Positions 1 to 11,200 of a stretch of 16,702 nt of DNA are shown in pieces. The DNA is from an uncultured Cloacibacillus sp. (GTDB lineage: Bacteria > Synergistota > Synergistia > Synergistales > Synergistaceae). The translations under genes were made by a program, and so were the position numbers. Where the stretch lies: positions 1-16,702 of the forward strand of contig UQVV01000012.1 in NCBI GenBank assembly GCA_900544635.1, written 5' to 3'. The stretch's first letter is position 1. Each line of letters begins with the position of its first letter. The notes beneath the pieces were generated by a model that saw nothing but the letters and a program-made list of their open reading frames with translations, did no database searches and was not told the origin of the DNA.

Positions 1-1
1 A

Positions 2-48
2 ATACAAAAACGCCGAAGCTTCGATGTGACGCTCCGGCGTTTTTGTAT
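2..48. terminator. Bidirectional intrinsic terminator
   Basis: Bases 2-15 (ATACAAAAACGCCG) are the exact reverse complement of 35-48, a 14-bp stem. Three further pairs inside (17-19 with 31-33) follow one mismatch. The stem begins with an A run and ends with a T run, so it can act on both strands. For this window it would end the minus-strand transcript of the Imm51-like gene, whose stop codon lies about 25 bases away. Confidence 0.8.
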
Positions 49-73
49 CCTGTCGTCGATGGCTGCGTGAGAT

Positions 74-427
74 TTAATCCAATTCAGCGCGGCTGAATAA
101 ATCCGTAATCAGCTCCCTGTCCTCGCACGCTTCCTTGAATTTCAGAATAAATTCCCCGAGCGCCTCCGCGTCCTCGGAATATGCGCAGAACATGCTGCCT
201 TCGGGGTCGAAGTCAACCTTGCCGAGCAGCTGCGGACATTTTTCGTTGAGGAAAACCTGCGCCAAGCTCGCCCAGTCGTAGCCATTTCCTTCAAATCCGT
301 CGTCGGCGCGCCCGTCGAAAACGTCCTGCAAATATTCGCCCACGTTCAGACATACAGAGGCGGATTCGTCGTGGTCTACCCAAAAGAAGGGCGCTATCGT
401 CCGCTCAAAATTTTCCGTGATTTCCAT
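74..427 (-). CDS. Imm51-like immunity protein
   Basis: A 117-residue acidic cytosolic protein with no signal peptide or membrane segment. The central run with GFEGNGYDWASLA, followed by FDPEGSMFCAYS and ending LFSRAEL, matches what I recall of the Imm51 family, single-domain proteins predicted to neutralise polymorphic toxins. The assignment rests on recognition of these motifs and not on a search. The start is supported by AAAGGA at 438-443, ten bases upstream on the minus strand. The gene lies 59 bases downstream of the propeller gene and just before a strong terminator, so it is probably the last gene of that transcript. GC is about 55% by hand count over 121-360, against 63-72% in sampled hydE lines, which suggests a separate origin. 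No toxin gene is visible; one could lie beyond the left edge. The protein could instead be a general conserved small protein. Confidence 0.72.
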   Translation of the reverse strand: MEITENFERTIAPFFWVDHDESASVCLNVGEYLQDVFDGRADDGFEGNGYDWASLAQVFLNEKCPQLLGKVDFDPEGSMFCAYSEDAEALGEFILKFKEACEDRELITDLFSRAELD

Positions 428-486
428 GATTTCCCGTTCCTTTCACATTTATACGCGCGTGAGTTTGATTTATCCGAGCACGCCGC

Positions 487-1590
487 TTACTTAATCGAGA
501 ACAGCTCTCCCGCCGTCGTCGGGACTATTATCCTGCCTCCTGCGATTGCCGGCGTCGCCGTTATGTCGCCGCCGAGCTCGAGCGTCCACTTCGGCTTGCC
601 GGTGGCTTCGTCGAGCGCGAAGAATTTGCCGCCGTTCGCGCCGACGTATATCGTCCCGTCGTGGTACGCCGCGGAGGAGAATACGGAGCCGCCCGCGTCG
701 AATGTCCAGAGCTTCGCGCCGCTGCGGGCGTCGAGCGCCGTCACCTTGCCCGATATGTCGCCGAAGACGACGCGCCCGTTTGCGACGAGCGGCGAGGTTT
801 CTATCTGCGCCTTCGCGTCATAGTTCCATATCACGGCCTCGTGCTTGATGCGCGCGCAGTAGAGTTTTCCGTCCTGGCTCGTGAAGTAGAGCAGGCCGTC
901 CGCTGCGGCGGGAGCCGATGTTATCGAGCCGCCGACTATCGCGCGCCATTTCTGTTTGCCAGTCGCGCAGTCTATCGCGTAGAGCTTGCCGCTGCGGTTC
1001 CCGATGTAGACGACGCCGTCCGCGACTATGGGCGAGCCGGTCACCGCCGCGTCGGTCTTGAATTTCCATTTCTGCCAGCCGGTCTTTATCGTCACGGCGT
1101 AAACATAACTGTCGTCGGAGCCGAAATATACGACGCCGTCGGCCGCGGCTGGCGAGCTCTGCACGTTGTTCGAGGTCGTGAACTGCCACAGCTGGTCGCC
1201 GGTCAGCGCGTCGACGCAGTAGAGCCTGCTGTCATAGCTTGTGACGAATACCTGTCCGCCGTAAACGGCCGGGGCCGTCGATATCCAGTTCCCCGTGTCG
1301 AACTTCCAGCGCTCTTCGCCGGTCTTGAGGCTGTAGGCGTACATCGCGCCGTCGTTCGTGCCGAAGTATATCGTGCCGCCGTAGACCGAGGGCGACGACG
1401 ATGTGTCGCGCGGCACCGGGGCGCTCCACTCTACCTCGCCTTTGAACGAGTACGCCGCGCCTGCGGTCAGCTGCGAGTTGCCGCTCCGCTCCGCGTCGTT
1501 TTTGAAGAACGGCCAGTTTTCGGCCGCCGCCGCTCCCGCGGTCGAGGCTATGAGCGCCGCCGCGAGAAATATTTTTAAGGTTCTGCGCAT
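487..1590 (-). CDS. Exported eight-repeat PQQ-like beta-propeller protein
   Basis: A 367-residue protein with an N-terminal signal peptide (basic MRRTLK, hydrophobic core 7-19, likely AAA cleavage near residue 23). There is no lipobox cysteine, so it should be soluble in the periplasm or outside the cell. The rest is PQQ/quinoprotein-like repeats of the kind in BamB: each has a DG or GG turn, a YFG-type strand, a TG turn and a Trp. Trp occurs at 55, 95, 135, 175, 215, 255, 295 and 335, exactly 40 apart. The last half-repeat (351-367) would close the ring with the N-terminal strand. Most repeats carry a Pro at 67+40n (Ala at 307). No catalytic residues or cofactor site can be assigned; a scaffold or binding role is likely, and BamB itself is unlikely without a lipid anchor. 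GGAGGG at 1599-1604 is a good ribosome site. It lies 45 bases after hydE, probably in one transcript. Confidence 0.9.
   Translation of the reverse strand: MRRTLKIFLAAALIASTAGAAAAENWPFFKNDAERSGNSQLTAGAAYSFKGEVEWSAPVPRDTSSSPSVYGGTIYFGTNDGAMYAYSLKTGEERWKFDTGNWISTAPAVYGGQVFVTSYDSRLYCVDALTGDQLWQFTTSNNVQSSPAAADGVVYFGSDDSYVYAVTIKTGWQKWKFKTDAAVTGSPIVADGVVYIGNRSGKLYAIDCATGKQKWRAIVGGSITSAPAAADGLLYFTSQDGKLYCARIKHEAVIWNYDAKAQIETSPLVANGRVVFGDISGKVTALDARSGAKLWTFDAGGSVFSSAAYHDGTIYVGANGGKFFALDEATGKPKWTLELGGDITATPAIAGGRIIVPTTAGELFSIK
490..1440 (-). repeat. Eight in-register 120-base coding repeats
   Basis: Residues 51-367 of the propeller protein form repeats of exactly 40 residues (120 bases) with no insertion or deletion. 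The GG/DG/NG turn falls at 71, 111, 151, 191, 231, 271, 311 and 351, and the GxxxW-type motif ends at Trp 55 through 335. The repeats differ in sequence, so this is protein-level periodicity and not a recent DNA duplication. Confidence 0.88.
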
Positions 1591-1609
1591 TTTCTGTTCC
1601 CTCCGTGAA

Positions 1610-1625
1610 CGGCCCGCGCGGGCCG
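1610..1625. other. GC-only palindrome between hydE and the propeller gene
   Basis: CGGCCCGCGCGGGCCG is a perfect 16-base palindrome able to form a 6-bp stem with a GCGC loop. It occupies the 45-base gap between the hydE stop and the ribosome site of the next gene. On the minus strand it is not followed by a T run, so it is not a standard terminator there. It may stabilise the mRNA or reduce read-through; this is inference. Confidence 0.45.
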
Positions 1626-1635
1626 CGTTTTATCT

Positions 1636-2679
1636 TTATCCTTTGTAGTCGCCGCGGTCGGTCACTACGCGGTAGCCTATCGCCTCGACGCGCCGTTCGA
1701 GCGCCGCGCGCGCCTCGGCGGCCTCTTCGCCGCTGCTCAGCTTGTTGTCGTAGAGCATGTATTTTTTGCGCACCGACTGCGGCGATAGGTTCGGCATCAC
1801 GACGTTGCAGCCGGCGAGTATTCCGCGCTCGCGTCCGTCGCCTTCGATCGTGCCGAGCGCCGTCGTCGCGGGCAGCAGCACCTTCGGGTTCATCAGCCGC
1901 ACTATCGCGAGCAGGAAGAGCGTCAGCTCCGCCGTGCCCGCGGGCTTGTCCGCGAACGGCGTGTCGTGGTGCGGGATGAACGGCCCGATGCCCACCATCT
2001 GCGGCGCGAAGCTTTTTATGAAAAGCAGGTCGCGCGCGAGGTCCGCCGTCGTCTGATAGGGCGAGCCGACCATGAAGCCGCAGCCGACCTGATAGCCTAT
2101 CTCTTTCAGGTTTTGCAGGCATTCCATGCGGCTCGCGAGCGATAGCTCCTTCGGGTGGAGCTTCGCGTAATGCTCGGGCGTCGCCGTCTCGTGGCGCAGA
2201 AGGTAGCGGTTCGCGCCCGCGTCGTAATAGCGTTGGTAGGCCTCGCGCGTTTTCTCTCCGAGCGAGAGCGTTATCGCGCAGTCCGGGTATCCGGCGCGTA
2301 TCGACGCGACGATGTCCGTCATCATGTCGTCGGTGTAATATGCGTCCTCGCCTCCCTGCAGCACGAAGGTGCGAAAGCCGAGCGCCCAGCCCTCGCGGCA
2401 GCATTCGAGTATCTCGTCCTTCGTGAGACGGTAGCGCTGCGCGTTTTTGTTGCTCCGCCTGATGCCGCAGTAGAGGCAGTCGTTTTTGCAGAAGCTTGAA
2501 ATTTCGACGAGTCCGCGCACGTATATCCTATTCCCGTAGTTTTCGAGCGCGCGGCTTCGCGCGAGCGCGAATAATTTTTGCGCCGTCTCTTCGTTTCTGC
2601 CGTCTATCAGAAATTCCAGCTCTTCGAGCGAAGCGCCGCAGCTTTCGTATAGTTTGTCTATTATTTTATCCGCGTCCAT
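1636..2679 (-). CDS. hydE: [FeFe]-hydrogenase maturase HydE (radical SAM)
   Basis: A 347-residue cytosolic radical SAM enzyme. Together with HydF and HydG it builds the H-cluster of [FeFe] hydrogenases; HydE acts in forming the diiron subcluster. The radical SAM cysteines are C64, C68 and C71 in CKNDCLYCGIRR, followed by NKNAQRYRLT and FVLQGGED, all typical of HydE and not of biotin synthase. The GxGPFIPHHDTPF and LLPATTALGT stretches also match the family. The C-terminal part has only one cysteine (in AGCNVV), so the optional second [4Fe-4S] site known from Thermotoga HydE is missing. GGAGGT at 2686-2691 read on the minus strand, six bases from ATG, fixes the start. hydF, hydG and the hydrogenase itself are not in the window. 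It is the first gene of the minus-strand cluster. Confidence 0.95.
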   Translation of the reverse strand: MDADKIIDKLYESCGASLEELEFLIDGRNEETAQKLFALARSRALENYGNRIYVRGLVEISSFCKNDCLYCGIRRSNKNAQRYRLTKDEILECCREGWALGFRTFVLQGGEDAYYTDDMMTDIVASIRAGYPDCAITLSLGEKTREAYQRYYDAGANRYLLRHETATPEHYAKLHPKELSLASRMECLQNLKEIGYQVGCGFMVGSPYQTTADLARDLLFIKSFAPQMVGIGPFIPHHDTPFADKPAGTAELTLFLLAIVRLMNPKVLLPATTALGTIEGDGRERGILAGCNVVMPNLSPQSVRKKYMLYDNKLSSGEEAAEARAALERRVEAIGYRVVTDRGDYKG

Positions 2680-2713
2680 GCGCGCACCTCCCAGGCCTTT
2701 GCGGCGTTTTGTA

Positions 2714-2719
2714 ATTATA
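2714..2719 (-). promoter_or_regulatory. Candidate -10 element for hydE
   Basis: The minus strand reads TATAAT here, a perfect -10 hexamer 35 bases upstream of the hydE start. It sits in the short AT-rich island of an otherwise very GC-rich divergent gap (2680-2847). I see no convincing -35 at the usual distance. The rest of that 168-base gap holds GC-rich short inverted repeats and an AT-rich patch at 2780-2792 that may serve the plus-strand operon, without a clear promoter. Confidence 0.4.
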
Positions 2720-2847
2720 GCTCAAAGTTCGCCGGCGGGCGGCGCGCGCGGAATTTTATGGCGCGTGCGCGCCGCGGGTGATAATATTGAAACGGCGGCG
2801 CGCGTCAGGCCGCGCCGCGGAATTTATCGTCACGGAGCAGAATTCTG

Positions 2848-5385
<2,538 letters not shown>

Positions 5386-5397
5386 GGAGGCGGAGCG

Positions 5398-8268
5398 ATG
5401 GGGATAACCGTCGGCAGCTATTTCAGCCTTTACGACAAACGCGCGGAGCTCGCGCGGATTTATAAAAAATACGGTGCTAGGGCTATCTTTATCGTCCCCG
5501 CGAGGCTCGACCGCGATTTCATGCTCGAGCTCATCTGCGGCAACGAGCCCGGCTTCGGCGCGCGCCCCGCAGTATGGACGGTCGGAGACCTGCTCCTTGA
5601 GCTGCAGCGCGCGACGAAGGAGTACGAGCGCATAATCGACCCGCCCGACCATAAGCTTATACTGCGCTGGCTGCTTTCGGAATTCCTCGCCGAGGCGGGG
5701 GATAATGGCGCGGCGCTCGAACCGGGTTACAGCCACGCGGGCTTCGTCTCCGTCCTCGGAGAAAACATAAAGGATCTGCTCGCCGAGGAGGTCTCGGCCG
5801 GTTCGCTGCGCTCTGCGCTCGGCGAAGAGGTTGAGGAATATTCGCCTGAATCGGTGCTTATCGAGCTTTACGAAAGATACACGGAATACCTCGAGGATTA
5901 CGGCCTCGCCGACGCGGCGCAGATTTTCACGCTCGCGCGCAGAAAGCTCCTGACCGACGCTGGACGCGTGTTCGTAGAGGGAAAGAAGATAGTTTTCGCG
6001 GGATTTCTCTCGTTTACCTCGTCGCAGCTCCGGCTCGTAAAGGCGCTCGGCGAGCTTGCGGATTTGACGATGCTACAGCCCGAGACCGGGCTCGACTGGT
6101 TCCACGACGGGATATTACAGCTCAACAAGGGCTATAAGGAGAGGCCGAAATGGGACGTCCCCGTCGTAAAAATCGACGCGGGCAACCCGCAGCTCGAGCT
6201 TGAGGCCGTAGCGCGCGAGCTCGCGCTATGGGCCTGCGGCGAAGGCGCGCTGGCCGCGCTGGGCGAGTTCGGCGGATACGGCTCCGTCGGCCTCATGACG
6301 AGCCCCGACAGGCTTCATATAGCGGAATACGCGCTCTCGCGCTATAAAATTCCCTACAACGTCCAGGAGGGCGGCACGGCGGGCGAAACTTTGCTCGGAG
6401 GCCTGCCGTCGGCTATATGGCGCGCGCGCCGCTCCGGCTGGAACAACCGCGAGACGGCTCTGCTCGTCTCGAACCCGCTGCTTTTCGGATGGGGCGGCGA
6501 GCTGCCGCGCTGCGACGAAGGCTCGATGCCCGACGGCATGGAGGCGTGGCTCAGTGCGCTGCCGGAGGATGCCGGCGAAACGCTGCGCCGTGCGGACGCG
6601 CTCTGCGAAGATTTTGAAAAGGGCGCTTCGCCGGAGGAGGCGCTGTCGCTCTGGCGCGATTTCCTGAAAGGCTGGCGCGCCGCGGAAAGGGCCGCCTCCG
6701 CGGCCGCGGAGCTGAGCGAGCTCGACGGAAGCGTAAAGCAGGCGGCCTCGGCGCTCGACGAGCTCGACAAAAAAATCAGAAAGCTCGCGGACGATTCCAA
6801 GGACATCGGCCCGGCCGCGAATATAACGCTGAAGGGCGCGGAGGCCGCGGCCTTCATAAACGAATGGGGCGCTACGGCGACGCTGCCCGTGCAGCTGCCG
6901 CAGAGCCGTTCCGTGACGGTCTACGCCGGCCCGCCGCCGACGCTCGCGTCGCACCGCTGCTGGATAATGACCGGCGTCGACTCGAACCGCTGGCCCGGCG
7001 TGCTGCGCGAGTCGATGCTGCTCGGCAACGACAAAAAGGCGAAATTCAACGCCTCGCGCCCCGAGGACGGCGAGCCGTCGCACCTTCCCGAGCTTCACGA
7101 GGAGCGCGAACAGAAGGAGGCGGTCTTCCGCCGCATCCTTGCGACCGGGCGCGAGTGCGCCGTCGTGACGCGCGCGCTGTTCAACGAAAACGGCGAAGAA
7201 TGCGGCGAATCGCGCTTCGCGGCCTCCGCGCTGGACGGCAGGAGCGAGCGCTGCTGGCGCGTCGCGGGCTCGGCCCTCTATCCGGCGGAGCGCTCGATGC
7301 CGGACGGCGGTGGCCCGTGGTTCCCGCAGGCGGAGGTCGTCTGCACGCCCGTGAGCCGCGGACGTCCCGAGGCGCAGCCGGTGGGGCGCGCCGCTCCGTC
7401 GGAGCTCCCGAGGATACGCGTCAGCGACATAGACAGGTGGAACGTCTGTCCCTACATGTACTGGTGCGAGCGCGTGCTCGGCCTTGAAAGCGGACGGCCG
7501 TCGCTCTACGACAGCCGCAAGGCGGGGACGCTCGCGCACCTCGCGTGGGAGGCCGCCTTCCGCGAAAAGGAAGAAAATCCCAAGCTTTCGATACACCGCT
7601 ACGTCATGGACAACTGGACGAGCTTCAAGACCTTCGGCTATCCGGAGCTCGACATCGACCCGCGGCTCGCGCGCTACGAAAAACGGCTGCGCCGTCAGAT
7701 GTTCGACATGGCGGCGGCTCAGGACGAGCTCGAGGAACGCCTCGCCGCCGTCCCGAAGCTTGCGACTGAGACGGAGGTCCGGCTCGACGGCTTTGAATTC
7801 GCGGGCGCGCTCTTCACGGGGCAGGCGGACAGGATAGACCGCTTCGATGACGGAATAGTGGTGCTCGACTACAAGCTTGGCGGCAGCAGGCCGCACGAGA
7901 AGGAGCTCCAGGTCGCGGCCTACTGCGCGATGCTCGCGGCCTCGCGCGAGGAAAACATCCTCGGCTTCGGCTGGCTCGGACACGCTGGGCCGTCGCTTAG
8001 CGGCTACTTCTCAGAGAAAATTTTCGATTTGTATAAATTTAAGGACACCGTGAATAAGAGGGAATCCTTCGCCGAAAGAATCGACGAGGCCCTCGCGCTC
8101 ATGGCTGATATGGCGGAGTCCGTGCGCAAAGGCGAATATCCGCCGAGGTACAACGTTAAGAACCGCGTATGCCAGAGCTGCGCCTACTTCACGCTCTGCC
8201 GCAAGAGGGAGAAGCGCGTCTATATTGAATCCCTTATCGAGGAGGCGGAAAACGATGACGCAGAATAA
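5398..8268 (+). CDS. addB: AddB-type nuclease subunit with Fe-S cluster motif
   Basis: A 956-residue protein, the likely AddB/RexB subunit of the AddAB double-strand-break resection complex (RecBCD equivalent). The C-terminal PD-(D/E)XK nuclease shows GQADRID (D811) and VLDYK (D824, K826). Four cysteines, C684 in WNVCPYMYW and C925/C928/C934 in the CxxCx5C at the end, match the Fe-S staple of AddB. The N-terminal part is a helicase-like region; PDRLHIAEYALSRY and the stretch near TGVDSNRWPG resemble later helicase motifs. The expected Walker A loop near residue 7 is absent (GSYFSLYDKR), so this subunit probably does not bind ATP there. It is shorter than Bacillus AddB (about 1,170 residues). 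AAGGAGG at 5384-5390 sets the start seven bases downstream. The addA gene overlaps its end by 14 bases, indicating coupled translation. Confidence 0.9.
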   Translation: MGITVGSYFSLYDKRAELARIYKKYGARAIFIVPARLDRDFMLELICGNEPGFGARPAVWTVGDLLLELQRATKEYERIIDPPDHKLILRWLLSEFLAEAGDNGAALEPGYSHAGFVSVLGENIKDLLAEEVSAGSLRSALGEEVEEYSPESVLIELYERYTEYLEDYGLADAAQIFTLARRKLLTDAGRVFVEGKKIVFAGFLSFTSSQLRLVKALGELADLTMLQPETGLDWFHDGILQLNKGYKERPKWDVPVVKIDAGNPQLELEAVARELALWACGEGALAALGEFGGYGSVGLMTSPDRLHIAEYALSRYKIPYNVQEGGTAGETLLGGLPSAIWRARRSGWNNRETALLVSNPLLFGWGGELPRCDEGSMPDGMEAWLSALPEDAGETLRRADALCEDFEKGASPEEALSLWRDFLKGWRAAERAASAAAELSELDGSVKQAASALDELDKKIRKLADDSKDIGPAANITLKGAEAAAFINEWGATATLPVQLPQSRSVTVYAGPPPTLASHRCWIMTGVDSNRWPGVLRESMLLGNDKKAKFNASRPEDGEPSHLPELHEEREQKEAVFRRILATGRECAVVTRALFNENGEECGESRFAASALDGRSERCWRVAGSALYPAERSMPDGGGPWFPQAEVVCTPVSRGRPEAQPVGRAAPSELPRIRVSDIDRWNVCPYMYWCERVLGLESGRPSLYDSRKAGTLAHLAWEAAFREKEENPKLSIHRYVMDNWTSFKTFGYPELDIDPRLARYEKRLRRQMFDMAAAQDELEERLAAVPKLATETEVRLDGFEFAGALFTGQADRIDRFDDGIVVLDYKLGGSRPHEKELQVAAYCAMLAASREENILGFGWLGHAGPSLSGYFSEKIFDLYKFKDTVNKRESFAERIDEALALMADMAESVRKGEYPPRYNVKNRVCQSCAYFTLCRKREKRVYIESLIEEAENDDAE
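8241..8245 (+). promoter_or_regulatory. Ribosome site deciding the addA start
   Basis: GGAGG lies nine bases before the ATG at 8255, inside the end of addB. The reading frame stays open further upstream to 8225, but that longer start has no comparable site and would enlarge the overlap with addB. The 8255 start also places the protein just before the conserved helicase Q-motif region. Confidence 0.75.
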
Positions 8269-11200
8269 CGCGCCGAAATGGCATTCGCTCGTGACCGGGA
8301 CCGCCGACCAGATAGCCGCGCTTAAGAGCGAGGCGCGCCTGACCGTCGTCAGCGCCGGAGCGGGAACCGGAAAGACGCAGACGCTCTCGCAGCGCTTCGC
8401 GTGGCTGCTCGCCTCCGACCCGTCGTGCGGCGCGGGCGAAATACTCGTGCTGACCTTTACGAAAAAGGCCGCCGCCGAGATGCTCGGAAGAATAAAGGAG
8501 ACGCTCGCCGCGTGGCACAACGCCTATCCCGACGAGCTGGCGCACCTCGGCGAGCGCATCGAGCACATGGACGACGCATACATCTCGACGATACACGCCT
8601 TCGCGATGAAGCTGATACGCGAGTCGGGGCTCGCGCTCGACATAGACCCGGCCGCCGCGATAATGCCCGCGCCGAAGGAGGAGATATGGTGGCAGGAGTT
8701 CGCCGCCGCGCTCTCCTCCGCGTCGTTCGGCAAAATCTCCGCCGCGCTGCCGGAGGAGTGGCGCGCGCGCGCAGGCGAGCTGTTCCGCTCACCGGACTTC
8801 GTAGACGCGCTCAACGCGCTGACGCCCGAGGCGTTTGCGGACGCGGCGCGCAGCTGCGCGGAGAAGCTCTACTGCGCGGGGCAGAGCGCGGACGAACTGT
8901 GGCGCTGCGACGGCTCGGCGCTAGATGCCTCCGCAGCGTCGATGGCCCCACTGCGCGCAGAGATATACGAGCTGTGGATGGGCGAAATTTTCCCCGCACT
9001 CGCCTCGGAGGGGCTGCTCGACTGCGGCAAGAAGGCGAACGACACTCAGCGGCGGCTCGCGGACTTCCGTGAGAAATGGGCTGCGCGCGCCGTCGGGCCA
9101 GACGACGGCGAAGCTCTCGCAGAATTCTGCCAAGGCCTGTTCGACGAGGCGCTGAAGCCCGCTCCTCGCGGAAAGATAAAAACGGCTGTCGAAGCGCTTC
9201 TCGTACGTCCGCTCACTGAATGGCGCGGCGAAACGCAGGAGATGCTCGCGCTGCTCGAACCGCCGTCGGAGGCCGAAAAGAGGATAAACGGCCTGCTCTG
9301 TAAAGCCTGCGCCGTAGGCTGGGCCTGCTGGGACGAGTTCCGCCGGCGCGAGGGGCTTCTCTCGATATCGGACCTCATATACTACGCCTCGAAGGTCGTG
9401 CGCTCGTCGCCCGAGTTCCGGACGAAGTTCAAGCATATAATGGTCGACGAATTCCAGGACACCGACCCGCTGCAGAACGAGCTTATAGAAACGCTCTGGG
9501 GCGGCGGCGAGGGCGGCGCGACGCTCTTCGTCGTCGGCGACCAGAAGCAGTCGATTTACCGCTTCCGCCACGCCGACCTCGGCCTCTTCCGCGACTACAC
9601 GGCGCGCGCGCTGAACAATCCCGAAGCTGCAAAATACATCGTGCTCGATCAGAACTTCCGCACCGCGAAGGGGCTTCTCGAAAAATTCAACGACCTCTTC
9701 GGCGAAATGTGGGGCGGCGCGGATTCGCCGGTCCTCTACGAACGGCTCACCGCGCCAGAGAACGACGAGGCCTCCGCGCGGCGCGACGGCGCGGATGTGC
9801 CGTACCCGCGCTTCGAAGCTCTGCGCGCCTTTGCGCCATACGTCGAGGACAAAGGCGAACGCCCAGACTCCGCGGCGCTGCGCCTGCGCCTCTACGCCGG
9901 GCTCGGGCGGAAATTCGCCGCTATGGTCGAAGCGCAGGCCCCTGTCTGGGACAAGCGCGCTAAAATCTTTCGTCCCGTCCGCTGGCGCGACTTCGCGGTG
10001 CTCGTCCAGACGCGCGCCGAATACTCGGACATCGAGCGCGCCTTCGAACGCGTCGGCCTGCCCTACGTGCTCTCGACGAGCAAGGACTATTTCGGCCGCG
10101 GCGAGACCGGAGACCTCGTCAACCTCGTTTCGCTGCTCGCCTCGCCGGACGCCCCGCTCTTCCTCGCTGGCTGGCTCGCCTCGCCGTTCAGCGGCGTCGA
10201 AAGCGCGGAGGCCGAGGAGCTCATAGAGGCGGCCCTCGAAAAGAGAGAACGCGGGAGCGCGCTGCCGCTCGCGGAGGCCGTGACGCGCGCGCGTCCCGAC
10301 GTTATGGCCCGGCTGGACGAAATGCGCCGCCGCGCGCTGCTCGGCGGAGTTTCCGAAGTTCTGCTCGGCCTGCTCAAAACGCCGCAGTTCCTCGAAAATT
10401 ACACGGGAATGCGCCGCCTGCGCGTCAACGCGAACGTCGTCTACCTCGCGAACATCGCGGCGGAGTACGAGCGCTCGGAGGGGAAGTCGCTGCGCGGCTG
10501 CGCCGAATACCTGCTCACCACGTCGTCCTCGGGCAGCGCGAAGGAAGAGCCGGAGCTCTTCGGCGACGACGTCAACGCCGTGCGCGTGATGACAGTCCAC
10601 GCCTCGAAGGGGCTCGAATTCCCCGTCGTCGCGATGACGCTCTCCGACAAAAAGGGCGCGGCGCTACCGTCGATAATCGTCTCTAAAAAATACGGCGCGG
10701 CGGCGAAAGATTACCCTGAGTACCTCGAAGGCGCGGGCGAAGCGCGCGGCGACGGACGCACCGCGGCGTACAGGTGGGAGCGGCACGAAGAGAACGCCGC
10801 GCAGCGCGAGGAGCTGGAGCGCCTGTGGTACGTCGGCTTCACGCGCGCGCGCGACCGGCTGATACTCTGCGGAATCTACAAAGAGCCGAAGAAAGCGGAG
10901 AGCGCGAAGCCGAACTTCCTGCGCTTGATGATAGAAAGCGGAATTTTCGACGAATGCACAGATTTGACCGAAGACGACAAAAATCTGCCGAAGTACGCGG
11001 AGTACCAAGCCCCGCCCGAAGGAGCGAAACTCGAACTGAAGGTCGTCAGCCCCGCGAAGCTCGGGCGCATTTCGGCCTCGGCCTACGCGCTGCTCTCGTG
11101 GTGTCCTGCGGCCTACCGCATGATTTACCGGCAGGGGCGCGACGCGGACTGGATAATCAAGGGCGGCGGGGGAGGCGCTGACTTCGGCGTCATGGCGCAC

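Noticed and set aside
448..453. TATAAA on the minus strand as a promoter for the Imm51-like gene
   Set aside because: Transcription would begin near 441, inside the ribosome site at 438-443, and no -35 is present. Read-through from the propeller gene is more likely.
487..1590. Assignment of the propeller protein as BamB
   Set aside because: The repeats are BamB-like, but there is no lipobox cysteine and no neighbouring outer-membrane assembly gene or der gene, so only a general PQQ-like propeller call is supported.
1232..2404. A 390-codon minus-strand frame spanning hydE and the propeller gene
   Set aside because: It is a shifted frame of two genuine genes, crosses their intergenic gap and yields an Arg-rich translation without motifs.
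6226..7983. A 585-codon open frame on the minus strand inside addB
   Set aside because: It is antisense to a well-supported gene, is rich in Arg, Ala and Val with low-complexity runs, and shows no domain motif. Long antisense frames are expected where GC is high.
8921..10600. A 559-codon open frame on the minus strand inside addA
   Set aside because: Same reasoning: it lies over conserved helicase motifs on the other strand and its translation has no recognisable family features.
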